From contig NZ_JAELYA010000002.1 of NCBI RefSeq assembly GCF_017589465.1, positions 62,001 to 126,000 on the forward strand: 64,000 bases of DNA, in the 5' to 3' direction. The position numbers were made by a program, and so were the translations under genes. Every line of letters starts with the position of its first letter. The first letter of the stretch is position 1. The DNA is from Pseudomonas schmalbachii. Its GTDB lineage: Bacteria > Pseudomonadota > Gammaproteobacteria > Pseudomonadales > Pseudomonadaceae. The notes beneath the pieces are model-generated. The model was not told the origin of the DNA, ran no database searches, and saw only the letters and a program-made list of their open reading frames with translations. Shown here in pieces: positions 52,081 through 60,588 of the stretch.

Positions 52081-54161
52081 GCGGAAACTCCTGTTTCACA
52101 GAAACCTTCCCGACAGGCTTCACAGATCGGACAGCGGCTGGCAGCCATCTGGCGTGCCCGGCGCACCATCAGCAATTGAGCATTCGCCAGAGCCGGCCTT
52201 GACTGGGCACCTGCCCTGTCAGCATCCGCCTGCTGCAACAGCCCCGGCAGCAATGGCGCAGCCGGCGTCCCCACACCCGGACTGCCCCCACTGTTGATCT
52301 TCACCATCGGCCCACTGATGGTGATGCCGCTTGGGTCGAGTTTGATGAAGCTGCCGCCGGTCTTGAGGGTCAGTTCGCTGCCGGCTTCGAGGACGACCTT
52401 GAGGCCGCTGCACAGGTGGATTTCCTGCCCGGCCTCGACGAACTGCCCAGTGCCGATCTTCACGTGCTGCTGGTTGCTCACGGTCAGATGATCGTCGGCG
52501 CGGACCTCGACCTTGCGGTCGCCGTGGGTGGTGCGGTGTTCCTCGGCCTTCAGTTCGCTGTAGCTGTTGGCTTCCACCGTGTCGTGGCGTTCGTGGCCGA
52601 CGCGGATCTTCTGGTCGTGTTCGATGTTCTCGTCCCAGTCGCGCTGGGCGTGGATGAAGATCTGTTCGCGACCCTTGCGGTCCTCGATGCGCAGTTCGTT
52701 GTAGCCGCCGCCACCCGGTGAGCTGAGGGTCTTGAATACACTGCGGGTCTGGTTGGCCGGCAGGTCGTAGGGCACGGCGTTGAGCTTGTGGTACAGGCAG
52801 CCGCTGACCAGCGGCTGGTCGGGGTCGCCTTCGAGGAAGCTGACCAGCACTTCCATGCCGACCCGCGGGATGGCGATGGCGCCGTAGCGGTCACCGGCCC
52901 AGCTCGACGACACGCGCAGCCAGCAACTGGTCCTCTCGTCGCCCTGGCCTTCGCGATCCCAGTGGAATTGCACCTTGATCCGGCCGTAGCGGTCGCAGTG
53001 GATTTCCTCGCCGGCGGGTCCGGTGACCACGGCGCTCTGGCTGCCGAGGATGCGCGGTTTGGGATGGGCCAGCGGGGGACGGAAGATGGCGTCCCAGGGG
53101 GTGGCGAGGAAGCGGTTGCGGTAGCCCTGGGTGAAGTCGTTGTCAGCTCCCGCACCGGGCGAGGGGAATATCGTGCCTTCTTCCAGCACCTGCGGTTGCT
53201 TGCCTTCGTGGATGACTTCCGTGAGCAGCCAGAGATCGTTCCACTCCGGGCGGGGATGTTGCTGCAGCGGCAGGAAATGCCCGCTGACCAGCAATGGCTG
53301 GTCGCTCTGCCCGTCGAGCAGGCGGTAGTCGCTGCGGTGACGCTCCAGGGCGCGGCGGGCCAGGTGCTTGCCGCGCTCGCCGCTGGTGAAGCGGCCGGGA
53401 TAGTCGTAGTCCTCCAGGTCCGGCAGTGCCTCGCTGCGGGCCTGGCCCTGCAGGCGCAGGCGCGGTTGCTCGAAGTCGTAGTCGCGGCGGCTGACGCGGC
53501 TGCTGCGGGTTTCCAGACGCTGGCCGAGGCGCTTGATCACCGGGGTATCGGCGACCAGTCCGCTGTCCTGCTGGTAGGCCACCGGAGCCAGTTTAGGGAA
53601 CACTGTCTGGTCGTCGCCGAACACCAGCACATGGCCGCTGGCGCTGTGCTGGAAGTGGTAGTGAATACCCTCTTCCTCGCACAGGCGCTGGATGAAGTGC
53701 AGGACGGATTCGTCGTACTGGGTGCAGTATTCGCGTTCGGGATAGGCCGAGCCGAGCTGGAAACGGTAGGCGTCGGCGAGGATGCCGTGCTCCTCCAGCA
53801 CCCGGGCGACGATCTGCGGCACCGTCAGTTGCTGGAAGATGCGCTGGTTGATGCGATGGGCGAGGTAGGCCAGGCGCGGGACCAGGGTCAGGCGGTAGCG
53901 GGTCAGGCGCCGGCCGGAATCGCCCTGGCCGATCTGGTGAATCTGTCCGTGGATGCCCGCACCCGACGGCGACATCTGCAGGTAAGCCGACTTGTGCAGC
54001 AGGCTTTCCAGATCCAGGTCGGGGCGTTCGCTGACCAGTTCGAGGTCGAAACGGTAGGGCTGGCTGATCGCTTCCCGGCCATGGAATTCGAGGACCTGCA
54101 GGTCATGCGCCAGGCCGTCGATGGTCAGGGTGAAATGGGCTTGGTTGGCGGGGGCGAACAT
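52077..54161 (-). CDS. vgrG: Type VI secretion spike protein VgrG
   Basis: This 694-residue VgrG has the gp27-like N-terminal half (about 1-380; FTLTIDGLAHDLQVLEFHGR, EREYCTQYDESVLHFIQRLC), a gp5 OB-fold (about 390-470; YGRIKVQFHWDREGQGDERT, SFLEGDPDQPLVSGCLYHKL) and a DUF2345 needle (HERHDTVEANSYSELKAEEH, GGSFIKLDPSGITISG). After the needle comes a 60-residue tail with a Cys-rich end (RCPICEACREGFCETGVSA) that probably binds the DUF4123 adaptor. GGAGGAAC precedes the ATG. It follows hcp by 95 bases. The core type VI genes are not in this window, so this is an orphan vgrG island. Confidence 0.96.
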   Translation of the reverse strand: MFAPANQAHFTLTIDGLAHDLQVLEFHGREAISQPYRFDLELVSERPDLDLESLLHKSAYLQMSPSGAGIHGQIHQIGQGDSGRRLTRYRLTLVPRLAYLAHRINQRIFQQLTVPQIVARVLEEHGILADAYRFQLGSAYPEREYCTQYDESVLHFIQRLCEEEGIHYHFQHSASGHVLVFGDDQTVFPKLAPVAYQQDSGLVADTPVIKRLGQRLETRSSRVSRRDYDFEQPRLRLQGQARSEALPDLEDYDYPGRFTSGERGKHLARRALERHRSDYRLLDGQSDQPLLVSGHFLPLQQHPRPEWNDLWLLTEVIHEGKQPQVLEEGTIFPSPGAGADNDFTQGYRNRFLATPWDAIFRPPLAHPKPRILGSQSAVVTGPAGEEIHCDRYGRIKVQFHWDREGQGDERTSCWLRVSSSWAGDRYGAIAIPRVGMEVLVSFLEGDPDQPLVSGCLYHKLNAVPYDLPANQTRSVFKTLSSPGGGGYNELRIEDRKGREQIFIHAQRDWDENIEHDQKIRVGHERHDTVEANSYSELKAEEHRTTHGDRKVEVRADDHLTVSNQQHVKIGTGQFVEAGQEIHLCSGLKVVLEAGSELTLKTGGSFIKLDPSGITISGPMVKINSGGSPGVGTPAAPLLPGLLQQADADRAGAQSRPALANAQLLMVRRARQMAASRCPICEACREGFCETGVSA

Positions 54162-54187
54162 CCGTTGTTCCTCCGGCGGCTGACAGT

Positions 54188-54245
54188 ACGGCCGGCACGA
54201 GGCCGGCCGTTCCGAAGCCTGCCCTGCCGGTCATGGCAAGGCAGG
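54188..54245 (-). terminator. Two hairpins between hcp and vgrG
   Basis: ACGGCCGGC, loop ACGAG, GCCGGCCGT (54188-54210) is a perfect 9-pair stem, and CCCTGCC...GGCAGGG (about 54222-54245) is a second. Neither has a T-run. They may partly stop or stabilise transcripts so that Hcp is made in excess over VgrG. Confidence 0.45.
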
Positions 54246-54256
54246 GGCGACCCGGC

Positions 54257-54775
54257 TCAGGCCGAGATCGGCGTGCGCCAGTCGTCGGAGCCGGAAGTGC
54301 CGGAGACTTCATGGGTCCAGACGATCTTGCGGTAGGTGAAGTAGACGTCTTCCAGATGGGTGAAGTGGGCCAGGCCCGGGTCCTGGCAGTTCGGCATGCG
54401 CGACTGCACGTCGACGATCACCGCGTCTTCCAGTTCGATGGTGAAGTAGTGCTCCTGGGTGCCGGTGGCGGAGGTGCGGTACCACTCCAGGCGGCACTTG
54501 TTCAGGCGTTCGCCGGAGGTCAGGGCGTTGAAGATCAGCGGCGAGGACTTGTCGAAGACCTTGGTGATCATCAGCGGTTTGTGCACACGCTGGCCGGTCG
54601 GCTGGCCGGACTGCGGATCGCGCGGGATGATGACCTGGTGGTTGAAGGCCTGCACGAGGATCTGGTCTTCGTGGCCTTCCTGGAAGATGTTGCCCACCGA
54701 GTCCTCGGTGAAGGTGCCGGCGGTGATCAGGCCCTGCTTGGTGCCTTCGAGGGACAGGTACGCGGGTGTTGGCAT
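54257..54775 (-). CDS. hcp: Type VI secretion tube protein Hcp
   Basis: This 172-residue Hcp begins MPTPAYLSLEGTKQGLITAG and contains EDSVGNIFQEGHEDQILVQA, GQRVHKPLMITKVFDKSSPL, NALTSGERLNKCRLEWYRTS and YFTIELEDAVIVDVQSRMPN, the standard Hcp strands. It forms hexameric rings of the type VI inner tube and can chaperone small effectors. The ATG at 54775 is chosen for AGGAGA just upstream; the longer frame to 54901 adds residues unlike any Hcp. It heads the hcp-vgrG-DUF4123-immunity-lipase module. Confidence 0.96.
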   Translation of the reverse strand: MPTPAYLSLEGTKQGLITAGTFTEDSVGNIFQEGHEDQILVQAFNHQVIIPRDPQSGQPTGQRVHKPLMITKVFDKSSPLIFNALTSGERLNKCRLEWYRTSATGTQEHYFTIELEDAVIVDVQSRMPNCQDPGLAHFTHLEDVYFTYRKIVWTHEVSGTSGSDDWRTPISA

Positions 54776-54949
54776 GAAAGCTCTCCTTGCCTTGAGAAAG
54801 TGATGTGCCGTGAGATCAACGGGGTGTTGATTGGCCACTTCCGACTGACAAGCTTCATGCCATCCGCCAATTAATCTTTGCAGGTCAAACGGTTGCACCA
54901 AAAGGGAAAAGGCATCCGGTCATTTTTCATCCAGGAACCGCAAAAAGCT

Positions 54950-55058
54950 GCACAAGAAGTTGCGTCGGCCACGCAAGTTCTTGCGCACCCGGCTGGAAGC
55001 CTCAGCTGCAGTGAATCGGAGAGAGGCCTGCCCAACGAAAGCTGCGCAAGAAATTGCG
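54950..55058. promoter_or_regulatory. Three copies of a palindromic motif GCRCAAGAANTTGCG upstream of hcp
   Basis: GCACAAGAAGTTGCG (54950-54964), the inverted CGCAAGTTCTTGCGC (54972-54986) and GCGCAAGAAATTGCG (55044-55058) share a 15-base near-palindrome. The first two centres are 22 bases apart, two helical turns. They lie 175-285 bases before the hcp start, in a 321-base gap without a gene. Binding by a dimeric regulator is likely; I do not know which. Confidence 0.5.
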
Positions 55059-55066
55059 GCTATGGC

Positions 55067-55101
55067 GGCGTTGGGCTTCGCAAGCTCAGCGCCAACCTAC
55101 G
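55067..55101. repeat. Dispersed repeat overlapping the muramidase stop codon
   Basis: GCGTTGGGCTTCGCAAGCTC, then AGCGCCAACCTACG, is a copy of the GTAGGTTGGCGCTGAGC...GAAGCCCAAC family in reverse. The TAG stop of the muramidase gene (55097-55099 on the minus strand) lies within it. Confidence 0.75.
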
Positions 55102-55867
55102 GAAACGCCTTCTCCACCAACCGCTCCAGCGTGTCCTGGTCCAGCAGCCCGGTTTCGGCCAGCCCCTCCTGCTCCTGGAAGCGGATCAGCGCCGAGAAGG
55201 TGCGGCGGCCGCGGATGCCGTCGATGGGGCCGGGGTCCATGCCGAGGTATTGCAGGGCAGCCTGGGCGGTGCGCAGGCTGAGGTCGGGGAGCATCACCTT
55301 GAACTTGGCGTGGGCGGCGGCCAGGCGGCTGTCGTATTCGTTGCGCTTGAATTCCGGGCCGTTGTAGCCGCGGGCGAAGGACACCCAGTTGTTGCGCTGC
55401 AGGGCGCCGGCCAGGTTGTTGCCCTTGATGAAGTTGGCCATGGCCAGCAGTTGTGAGTTCTCGTCCTTGACCATGGCGGCGACCAGCTTGTCGGTCGAGG
55501 TGAAGCCGGCGACCTTGAAGTTGAAGCCCATGACCTGGCCGATGCCCCAGGAGGCGCTCTGCAATGCCGCGGTCTTGTCCAGCTTCATGGCCTTTTCCAG
55601 CCGCCCGTATTCGCCGGCGCCGCCGATGTAGCCGCCGGCCTTGGGATGGCTGATGTCGGCGTTGCCGGCGTCATGCGCGCCCTTGGTCAGCCGGTGGAAG
55701 ACGTGGCGTTCGAAGAGGATCTGCGGGCGGCGGTCGGTGAGGAAGCCGAAGCCGCGCGTCTCGACCGTCAGCACGGCCCAGACTTCCGATTCGGTGATGC
55801 CCAGCGTGTCGCAGACCTCATCCATGCCCTCGTCGCTCAACGGACGGCCCTTGCCTTGAAAGTTCAC
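55097..55867 (-). CDS. N-acetylmuramidase with C-terminal peptidoglycan-binding domain
   Basis: This 256-residue protein has a phage-type muramidase domain (about 1-185): VWAVLTVETRGFGFLTDRRP, where Glu near residue 36 is the likely catalytic acid, then ILFERHVFHRLTKGAHDAGN, SASWGIGQVMGFNFKVAGF and WVSFARGYNGPEFKRNEYD. A PG_binding_1 domain ends the protein (about 195-256; AALQYLGMDPGPIDGIRGRR, TFSALIRFQEQEGL). It should cleave the glycan chain of peptidoglycan. It starts with GTG at 55867, supported by GGAGG five bases upstream. It is last in an operon with the MBL-fold and metallopeptidase genes. It has no signal peptide, so it may act as a type VI effector, aid eCIS release, or be a phage remnant. 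Confidence 0.88.
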   Translation of the reverse strand: MNFQGKGRPLSDEGMDEVCDTLGITESEVWAVLTVETRGFGFLTDRRPQILFERHVFHRLTKGAHDAGNADISHPKAGGYIGGAGEYGRLEKAMKLDKTAALQSASWGIGQVMGFNFKVAGFTSTDKLVAAMVKDENSQLLAMANFIKGNNLAGALQRNNWVSFARGYNGPEFKRNEYDSRLAAAHAKFKVMLPDLSLRTAQAALQYLGMDPGPIDGIRGRRTFSALIRFQEQEGLAETGLLDQDTLERLVEKAFP

Positions 55868-55938
55868 GATCGCCTCCAGCCCCTCAGGGGCCTGTCAGGT
55901 TGGCGACGTCCGTGTCCGCATTCCTCGCCGCGCGTGCC

Positions 55939-57369
55939 TCAATCGGCGCCCAGCGAGCACTGGTAGGTGATGTCCAGTTCGACCCACAGCCCATCGTCCG
56001 CATAACGCAGGCGTGCCGGCTTCTTCAGGTCGGTAGGCGCGGCGGCGAAGGCGTCCAGCTCGGCCTGCGGATCGCTGTCGCCGCTCAGTACACGGCCCGA
56101 GGTGCGCTCCAGCAGCGCGTGGAGCAGCTCGGGGAACGGCATGTTCCAGTCGTTGCCCTTGGCGACTTCGGCGACCACCGGGATCATCGCCACCAGGCGC
56201 GAGTCGGTCATCTTCTCCAGGCCCAGTTCGCGCAGCGTGGCGTTGTGGCTGCAGTGGTGGCCGACCTTGTACAGCGTGACCCGCGAGAGGATGTCGTCGC
56301 GGGTCACCGGCGCCGCGTAATCAGCGGCAGGTTCGCGGGGATAGGTCTGGTCGCCCCAGGACAGCCAGTTGCCCACCTGCGCGTCGCCGGGGAACAGCAG
56401 CACCTGGCCGTCGGGCAGTTCGAAGGCCAGCACCAGGCTGGTGTTGTTGGTATCGGAGTCCATCTTCAGCGCCAGTGTTTCCGCGCTGTCCAGCCATTCC
56501 CGCTCGATCCGCCGCCATTGGTTGCCTTCGTGGAAATAGCGCTGCTCGATGCTTGCCGCCTTGCCGCTGACCTGCGCACCCCGCTCCACTTCGTCGAGGT
56601 CGCGCCGGTGCGGCTTGGCGAACGGCAGGTCGGCGATCAGCGGCGGCTCCTTCAGCACCCGCCGGGCGCGATCTTCCAGCGCCAGCGCTTCTTCCCCATC
56701 GGTGAGGTAGACCTCCTTGGCGGCGCCCTTGGAAGGGGCATCCTTGCGCAGGCTCTTTTCGCTGCGCGGCGGCCCCATCACCATCGCGCTCAGCAGGGGC
56801 AGGCGCACGGGCTGGACCACGTCGCCCGGCTCCAGGTAGCGCGTCGCGCGGGGGCCGGCCTTGTCCTTGAGCAGGTCGATGGTTTTCTTCTTCGTCTTGT
56901 CCAGCGGCAGCGGCTCGATGAACGCCGCCAGTCCCTTCACGGTGTCGATGCGCGGGTCATCCATGCCGGTGAGCTGCACGACCTTGGCCAGCGCGCTCTT
57001 GCTCTTGTCGAAGCGCTCGTGCAGGGCGATCGCCTGGGGATCGTTGGGGTTCTCGGTCCAGGCCATCCAGAGTTCGTGGATGGTGAAGTCGGTGCCGAAG
57101 AAGCGCTCCTTCTCGTAGCTGAAGCCGGAGAGATGGTCGTGGTGCTCGTGGGTCAGCACCACCAGGTCGAGGTCGCCGCCGGTGGTCTGGTGGAGGTCCT
57201 CGACGATGCGCTTCATCAGCTCCCGGGCGCCCTGCACGCCCTGCAGCACGCCGCAGTCGATGAGGATGTTGCGCCACTTCTGGCCGTCCTGCTGGCGCAG
57301 CAGGAAGCAGTCGCCGAGGATGCCCCGGTACATCCGCACGGTGACTTCGCCGATCGCACATTGGCGCAT
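55939..57369 (-). CDS. Metallo-beta-lactamase-fold hydrolase (ComEC-like)
   Basis: This 476-residue protein has the MBL metal motif VLTHEHHDHLSGF with His74, His76, Asp78 and His79. Later metal ligands are probably in LLFPGDAQVGNWLSW (Asp near 350) and LYKVGHHCSHNATL (His near 395). The first strand VRMYRGILGDCFLLRQQDGQ resembles the ComEC-type MBL branch. About residues 125-300 form a large insertion not typical of the family. No signal peptide is seen. Substrate is unknown; the ComEC/Rec2-type branch often works on nucleotides or small molecules. It lies 4 bases after the metallopeptidase gene and 71 before the muramidase gene. Confidence 0.82.
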   Translation of the reverse strand: MRQCAIGEVTVRMYRGILGDCFLLRQQDGQKWRNILIDCGVLQGVQGARELMKRIVEDLHQTTGGDLDLVVLTHEHHDHLSGFSYEKERFFGTDFTIHELWMAWTENPNDPQAIALHERFDKSKSALAKVVQLTGMDDPRIDTVKGLAAFIEPLPLDKTKKKTIDLLKDKAGPRATRYLEPGDVVQPVRLPLLSAMVMGPPRSEKSLRKDAPSKGAAKEVYLTDGEEALALEDRARRVLKEPPLIADLPFAKPHRRDLDEVERGAQVSGKAASIEQRYFHEGNQWRRIEREWLDSAETLALKMDSDTNNTSLVLAFELPDGQVLLFPGDAQVGNWLSWGDQTYPREPAADYAAPVTRDDILSRVTLYKVGHHCSHNATLRELGLEKMTDSRLVAMIPVVAEVAKGNDWNMPFPELLHALLERTSGRVLSGDSDPQAELDAFAAAPTDLKKPARLRYADDGLWVELDITYQCSLGAD

Positions 57370-57373
57370 GGCA

Positions 57374-59278
57374 TCAGACTCCCCGGTGGGTCATGGCGAA
57401 GGGATTGTCGTCGTCCCGCACGCCACGGTAGGTCATGGCCAGTCCGTTGCTGCCGACTTGCAGGAAGCGCCGATGGTCCTTCAGCCGGTCATCGTCGTCG
57501 ATGCGCTTGCGGATCACATAGCGCAACGCTCCGTCGCGCAGATCGATGATCAGGGTCGCGCCGCCACGGAAGATGAAGTCGCCGTCCTCGTGCCGCTCCA
57601 GTGCCTCGGCATCGCGCCGCTGCTGGTACTCGGCGTCGAAATAGCCCTCGCGCTTCTGCGTCACCTCGACGATCAGCTGGCGCAGGTCCTGGCCTTCCGG
57701 ACCGGAGCGCCGCGACGAACGCACCGCGTGGACCTCCACCGCCGGCGCATCGCCTACCCGGTTCGGGCGCAGCGTGCCGAGCACATGGGTCGCGCTTTCC
57801 GAAACCAGGAACACCCCCAGCGCCTGCTCCCATTCGGAGCGCTCGCCCTTGCATTCCATCAGCCACTGCCAGATTCGCAGGCGGTTGTCCTCGGCCTGCT
57901 CGTAGCTCTTGGCGCGGCGGTACTGCGGCGTCAGGTCGAGGCGGACGTTGCCGACCCGGTCGGTCGAGGCCACCGCCAGCCGCAGCGCGGCCAGCTTGCC
58001 GGTCGGCGTCTGCCAGAGCAGGCTGTCCGGCGCCAGCGACAGGGTCTTGTCCGGCAGGATGCCGCGCCGGCGGAAGGCCTGGATCATCGCCAGCCGGTAG
58101 TTCAGCGGGTCGTTGGGCACCAGGTCGGTATCGGCGGTGATGATCGCGCGCAGGTACTCGCCGAAACGCACGTCCACCGGCGGCAGGTAGTCCAGCGCGC
58201 GGATGCACATGCGCAGCACATGATCGGCGGTCTTCACCGCCTCGTGGGTCAGCCGGGTGACCAGTTCGTTGGGCAGCGCCTTGTGCGTGCCATCGACGCC
58301 GGCCAGGCGGAACAGATCGGCGGTGCGCTGCTGGTAGATGGTGACGAAGGCATCGAACACCGCCGCCACCAGGATGGCGCCGCGCTCGTGGGGTTCGTTG
58401 AGCTTCGCCAGGCGGGTCGGGTCGGGCTGGCCGTCCGTCTTGTCGTCGATTGCCTCGCGCAGCGCCGCGTAGCGTCCGGTGGCCTCGCCGAACTGGCGGG
58501 CCAGGCCGCTCAGCCAGGTACGCTCGCTGAGATCGCCACGGCGGGAGGCGAGCTGGCTGGAGACGGCCTCGGGCAGGGTGAAGTGCATCAGCAGGGCGAC
58601 GATGTCAGCGAAGGCTTCGTGGAAGGCCAGGCTGTCGATGCTGGTCGGCTCGCGATAGCGCCGGTGCAGGCCGTCGAGGATGGCGTGGGTGGTTTCGTGG
58701 GCGATGATGTCGTGGGACAGCGCGGTGAACACCCAGCCGCCCGGCAGGTTGACCCCCGGATCGGTCAGCGAGGCCTTGAAGTAGCCGAACAGCAGCGCCT
58801 TCTTGTCGGGGCTGTAGTAGGCGTTGGCCTCGCGCAGGGCGTGCGGGTAGATGCGCAGCTTCTCCACCCGCTTGTAGGTGGTCCGGCCATTCACCGTCAG
58901 CTTGCGGTCGGCCCAGAAGATCCGCCGCCCCAGCGCGCGCTCGAAGACCTTGATGGTCTTCATCGCCACGGCGAACACCATCTGCTGGTGGAAGCGCGGA
59001 TCGCCCTCGGACGGCGGCAGGCCGTCCTGCGCCAGGACGTGGGGATGGTTGAGGTCCAGCGGCTCGTAGAACTGCCCGCTGGCGGGGTCGATGTCGATGA
59101 CTTCCAGGTATTCGTTGGTCGGGCCGGGAGTGACCGGTGCCTCCCAGCGCGCCTCCCAGGGAATCTCGATGGTGGCGTGGCTGATCTGCGCCGTTTCCAT
59201 CAGCGTCGCGGCCTGCGGGTCGAAGGCATAGACCCGCAACTTGCGCATCGCCGGTGTCGGATAGTCTGACTTCGCCAT
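57374..59278 (-). CDS. Gluzincin-type zinc metallopeptidase-like protein
   Basis: This 634-residue protein has IIAHETTHAILDGLHRRYRE with the HExxH motif at His194-His198 and a downstream AFHEAFADIVALLMH with Glu221, the third zinc ligand pattern of thermolysin-like gluzincins. The N-terminal 190 residues (YAFDPQAATLMETAQISHAT) have no signal peptide. The C-terminal half (about 330-634) is of unknown fold, with LTPQYRRAKSYEQAEDNRLR and IIDLRDGALRYVIRKRIDDD. The ATG at 59278 has AAGGAGG upstream; the frame runs further to 59392 without support. It is first in an operon with the MBL-fold and muramidase genes. It may be an effector delivered by the neighbouring injection systems or a processing protease; both are inferences. 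Confidence 0.8.
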   Translation of the reverse strand: MAKSDYPTPAMRKLRVYAFDPQAATLMETAQISHATIEIPWEARWEAPVTPGPTNEYLEVIDIDPASGQFYEPLDLNHPHVLAQDGLPPSEGDPRFHQQMVFAVAMKTIKVFERALGRRIFWADRKLTVNGRTTYKRVEKLRIYPHALREANAYYSPDKKALLFGYFKASLTDPGVNLPGGWVFTALSHDIIAHETTHAILDGLHRRYREPTSIDSLAFHEAFADIVALLMHFTLPEAVSSQLASRRGDLSERTWLSGLARQFGEATGRYAALREAIDDKTDGQPDPTRLAKLNEPHERGAILVAAVFDAFVTIYQQRTADLFRLAGVDGTHKALPNELVTRLTHEAVKTADHVLRMCIRALDYLPPVDVRFGEYLRAIITADTDLVPNDPLNYRLAMIQAFRRRGILPDKTLSLAPDSLLWQTPTGKLAALRLAVASTDRVGNVRLDLTPQYRRAKSYEQAEDNRLRIWQWLMECKGERSEWEQALGVFLVSESATHVLGTLRPNRVGDAPAVEVHAVRSSRRSGPEGQDLRQLIVEVTQKREGYFDAEYQQRRDAEALERHEDGDFIFRGGATLIIDLRDGALRYVIRKRIDDDDRLKDHRRFLQVGSNGLAMTYRGVRDDDNPFAMTHRGV

Positions 59279-59533
59279 GCGCTGCCTCCTTGCCTGATCA
59301 GGCCAATGCACGCATGACTCCCAGCGCGCACGGCACTGCGGCTGCGCGGTGGAAGATTTCGATGACAACTCTCTGACGGAGTGAAGAACCATCGGCAGGC
59401 AGTGTCAAAAACTCCACCTAGAATTACGACGTAAGGTCACCGGAGTGTCTGGCACGGGCAACGCAGGGCAATTTGCCAGCATTCTCCACGCTCTCCGGCG
59501 ATGCCCATCTGCCACGACTCGGAGGGCCGGGAA

Positions 59534-60547
59534 ATGTCCATTCAGATCAACGGTGCGGCGAAGCGTATCGGTCTTGCACTTTCGGGCGGCGGCTTCCGCG
59601 CGGCCGCCTTCCATCTCGGCGTGATGCGCCAGCTCGCGGCGCTCGGCCTGCTGGACAAGCTGGACCTGCTGACCTGCGTGAGCGGCGGCAGCATCGCCGG
59701 GGCGACGGTGGCGCTGAACTGGACGAAGCCGGACAAGCTGGACCTGCTGGATCAGTACCTGCGCACGAAGTCCATCGCGGTGTCCTCGGTGCTCGGCGGC
59801 GTGATCGATCCGTTCTCGTCGCGCATCGAGAAGCTCGCGGAGTCGTACGACACGCATCTGTTCCAGGGGCGGAAGATGTCGTCGCTCAGCGGCGGCCCGC
59901 GCATCTATCTCAATGCGACCAACCTGGCCACCGGCAACCTGTTCTTCTTCGTTGCAGGCGGCGGCAAGGACACCGAGATGGGCGAGCACGAACTCGGCGT
60001 CGCCTCGGCCACCAGCTTCCCCATCAGCCACGCGGTCGCCGCCTCCTCGGCCTTCCCGCCGGTGTTCCCGCCCCTGCGCCTCGATCCGGCGGTCTATCCA
60101 CACGCGTCGGACGTCGATTACGTGACGCTCACCGACGGCGGCGTCTACGACAACATGGGCGTGAACCCGCTGCTGCGCGACCGCAACGCGCTGGACTACG
60201 TGATCGTCAGCGACGGCGGCAAGCCGTTCGCCATCGACAACCGGCCCACCGAATCCGGCGCCATCGTCCTCAAGGAAGGGCTGAACATCATGATGGAGCA
60301 GGTCCGCGGCCTGGAATTCGACCGCCTGCAACACCGCCACCTGGCCGGCAAGGGACCGAAGCCGATGTGGTTCTCCATCGACAGCCGGATCGGCGAAGCA
60401 CAGGCCGGCGACGCAGCGTTCGCCTCGGCGATCGATACCAACCTGCGCAAGCTGTCGAGCGAGGAAATGGCCGTGCTGACCCGCCATGGCGCGGCGCTGG
60501 TGAAGGCACGGATCACGCAGTACGCGCCGGAACTGCTCGCGCCGTGA
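59534..60547 (+). CDS. Patatin-like phospholipase
   Basis: This 337-residue protein opens MSIQINGAAKRIGLALSGGG and has the patatin oxyanion loop GGGFRAAAFHLGV (from residue 18), the nucleophile elbow TCVSGGSIAGA with Ser50, and the catalytic Asp200 in LTDGGVYDNMG. The first Gly of the usual GxSxG is Cys48 here, a tolerated variant. It should hydrolyse acyl chains from phospholipids. The ATG at 59534 is chosen for GGAGGG upstream; a longer start at 59501 has none. It is divergent from the metallopeptidase operon across a 255-base gap. No signal peptide is present. It may be a secreted effector or a cytoplasmic lipid-remodelling enzyme. Confidence 0.9.
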   Translation: MSIQINGAAKRIGLALSGGGFRAAAFHLGVMRQLAALGLLDKLDLLTCVSGGSIAGATVALNWTKPDKLDLLDQYLRTKSIAVSSVLGGVIDPFSSRIEKLAESYDTHLFQGRKMSSLSGGPRIYLNATNLATGNLFFFVAGGGKDTEMGEHELGVASATSFPISHAVAASSAFPPVFPPLRLDPAVYPHASDVDYVTLTDGGVYDNMGVNPLLRDRNALDYVIVSDGGKPFAIDNRPTESGAIVLKEGLNIMMEQVRGLEFDRLQHRHLAGKGPKPMWFSIDSRIGEAQAGDAAFASAIDTNLRKLSSEEMAVLTRHGAALVKARITQYAPELLAP

Positions 60548-60588
60548 TTCCGGAACATCCGGCAAGGCGCTCCCTCGCTCATGCAGAA

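Noticed and set aside
54870..54905. A sigma54 promoter for hcp
   Set aside because: TTGGTGCAACCGTTTGAC on the minus strand has the GG element, but the second element is TTGA with spacing one base off, so it does not fit the -24/-12 rule.
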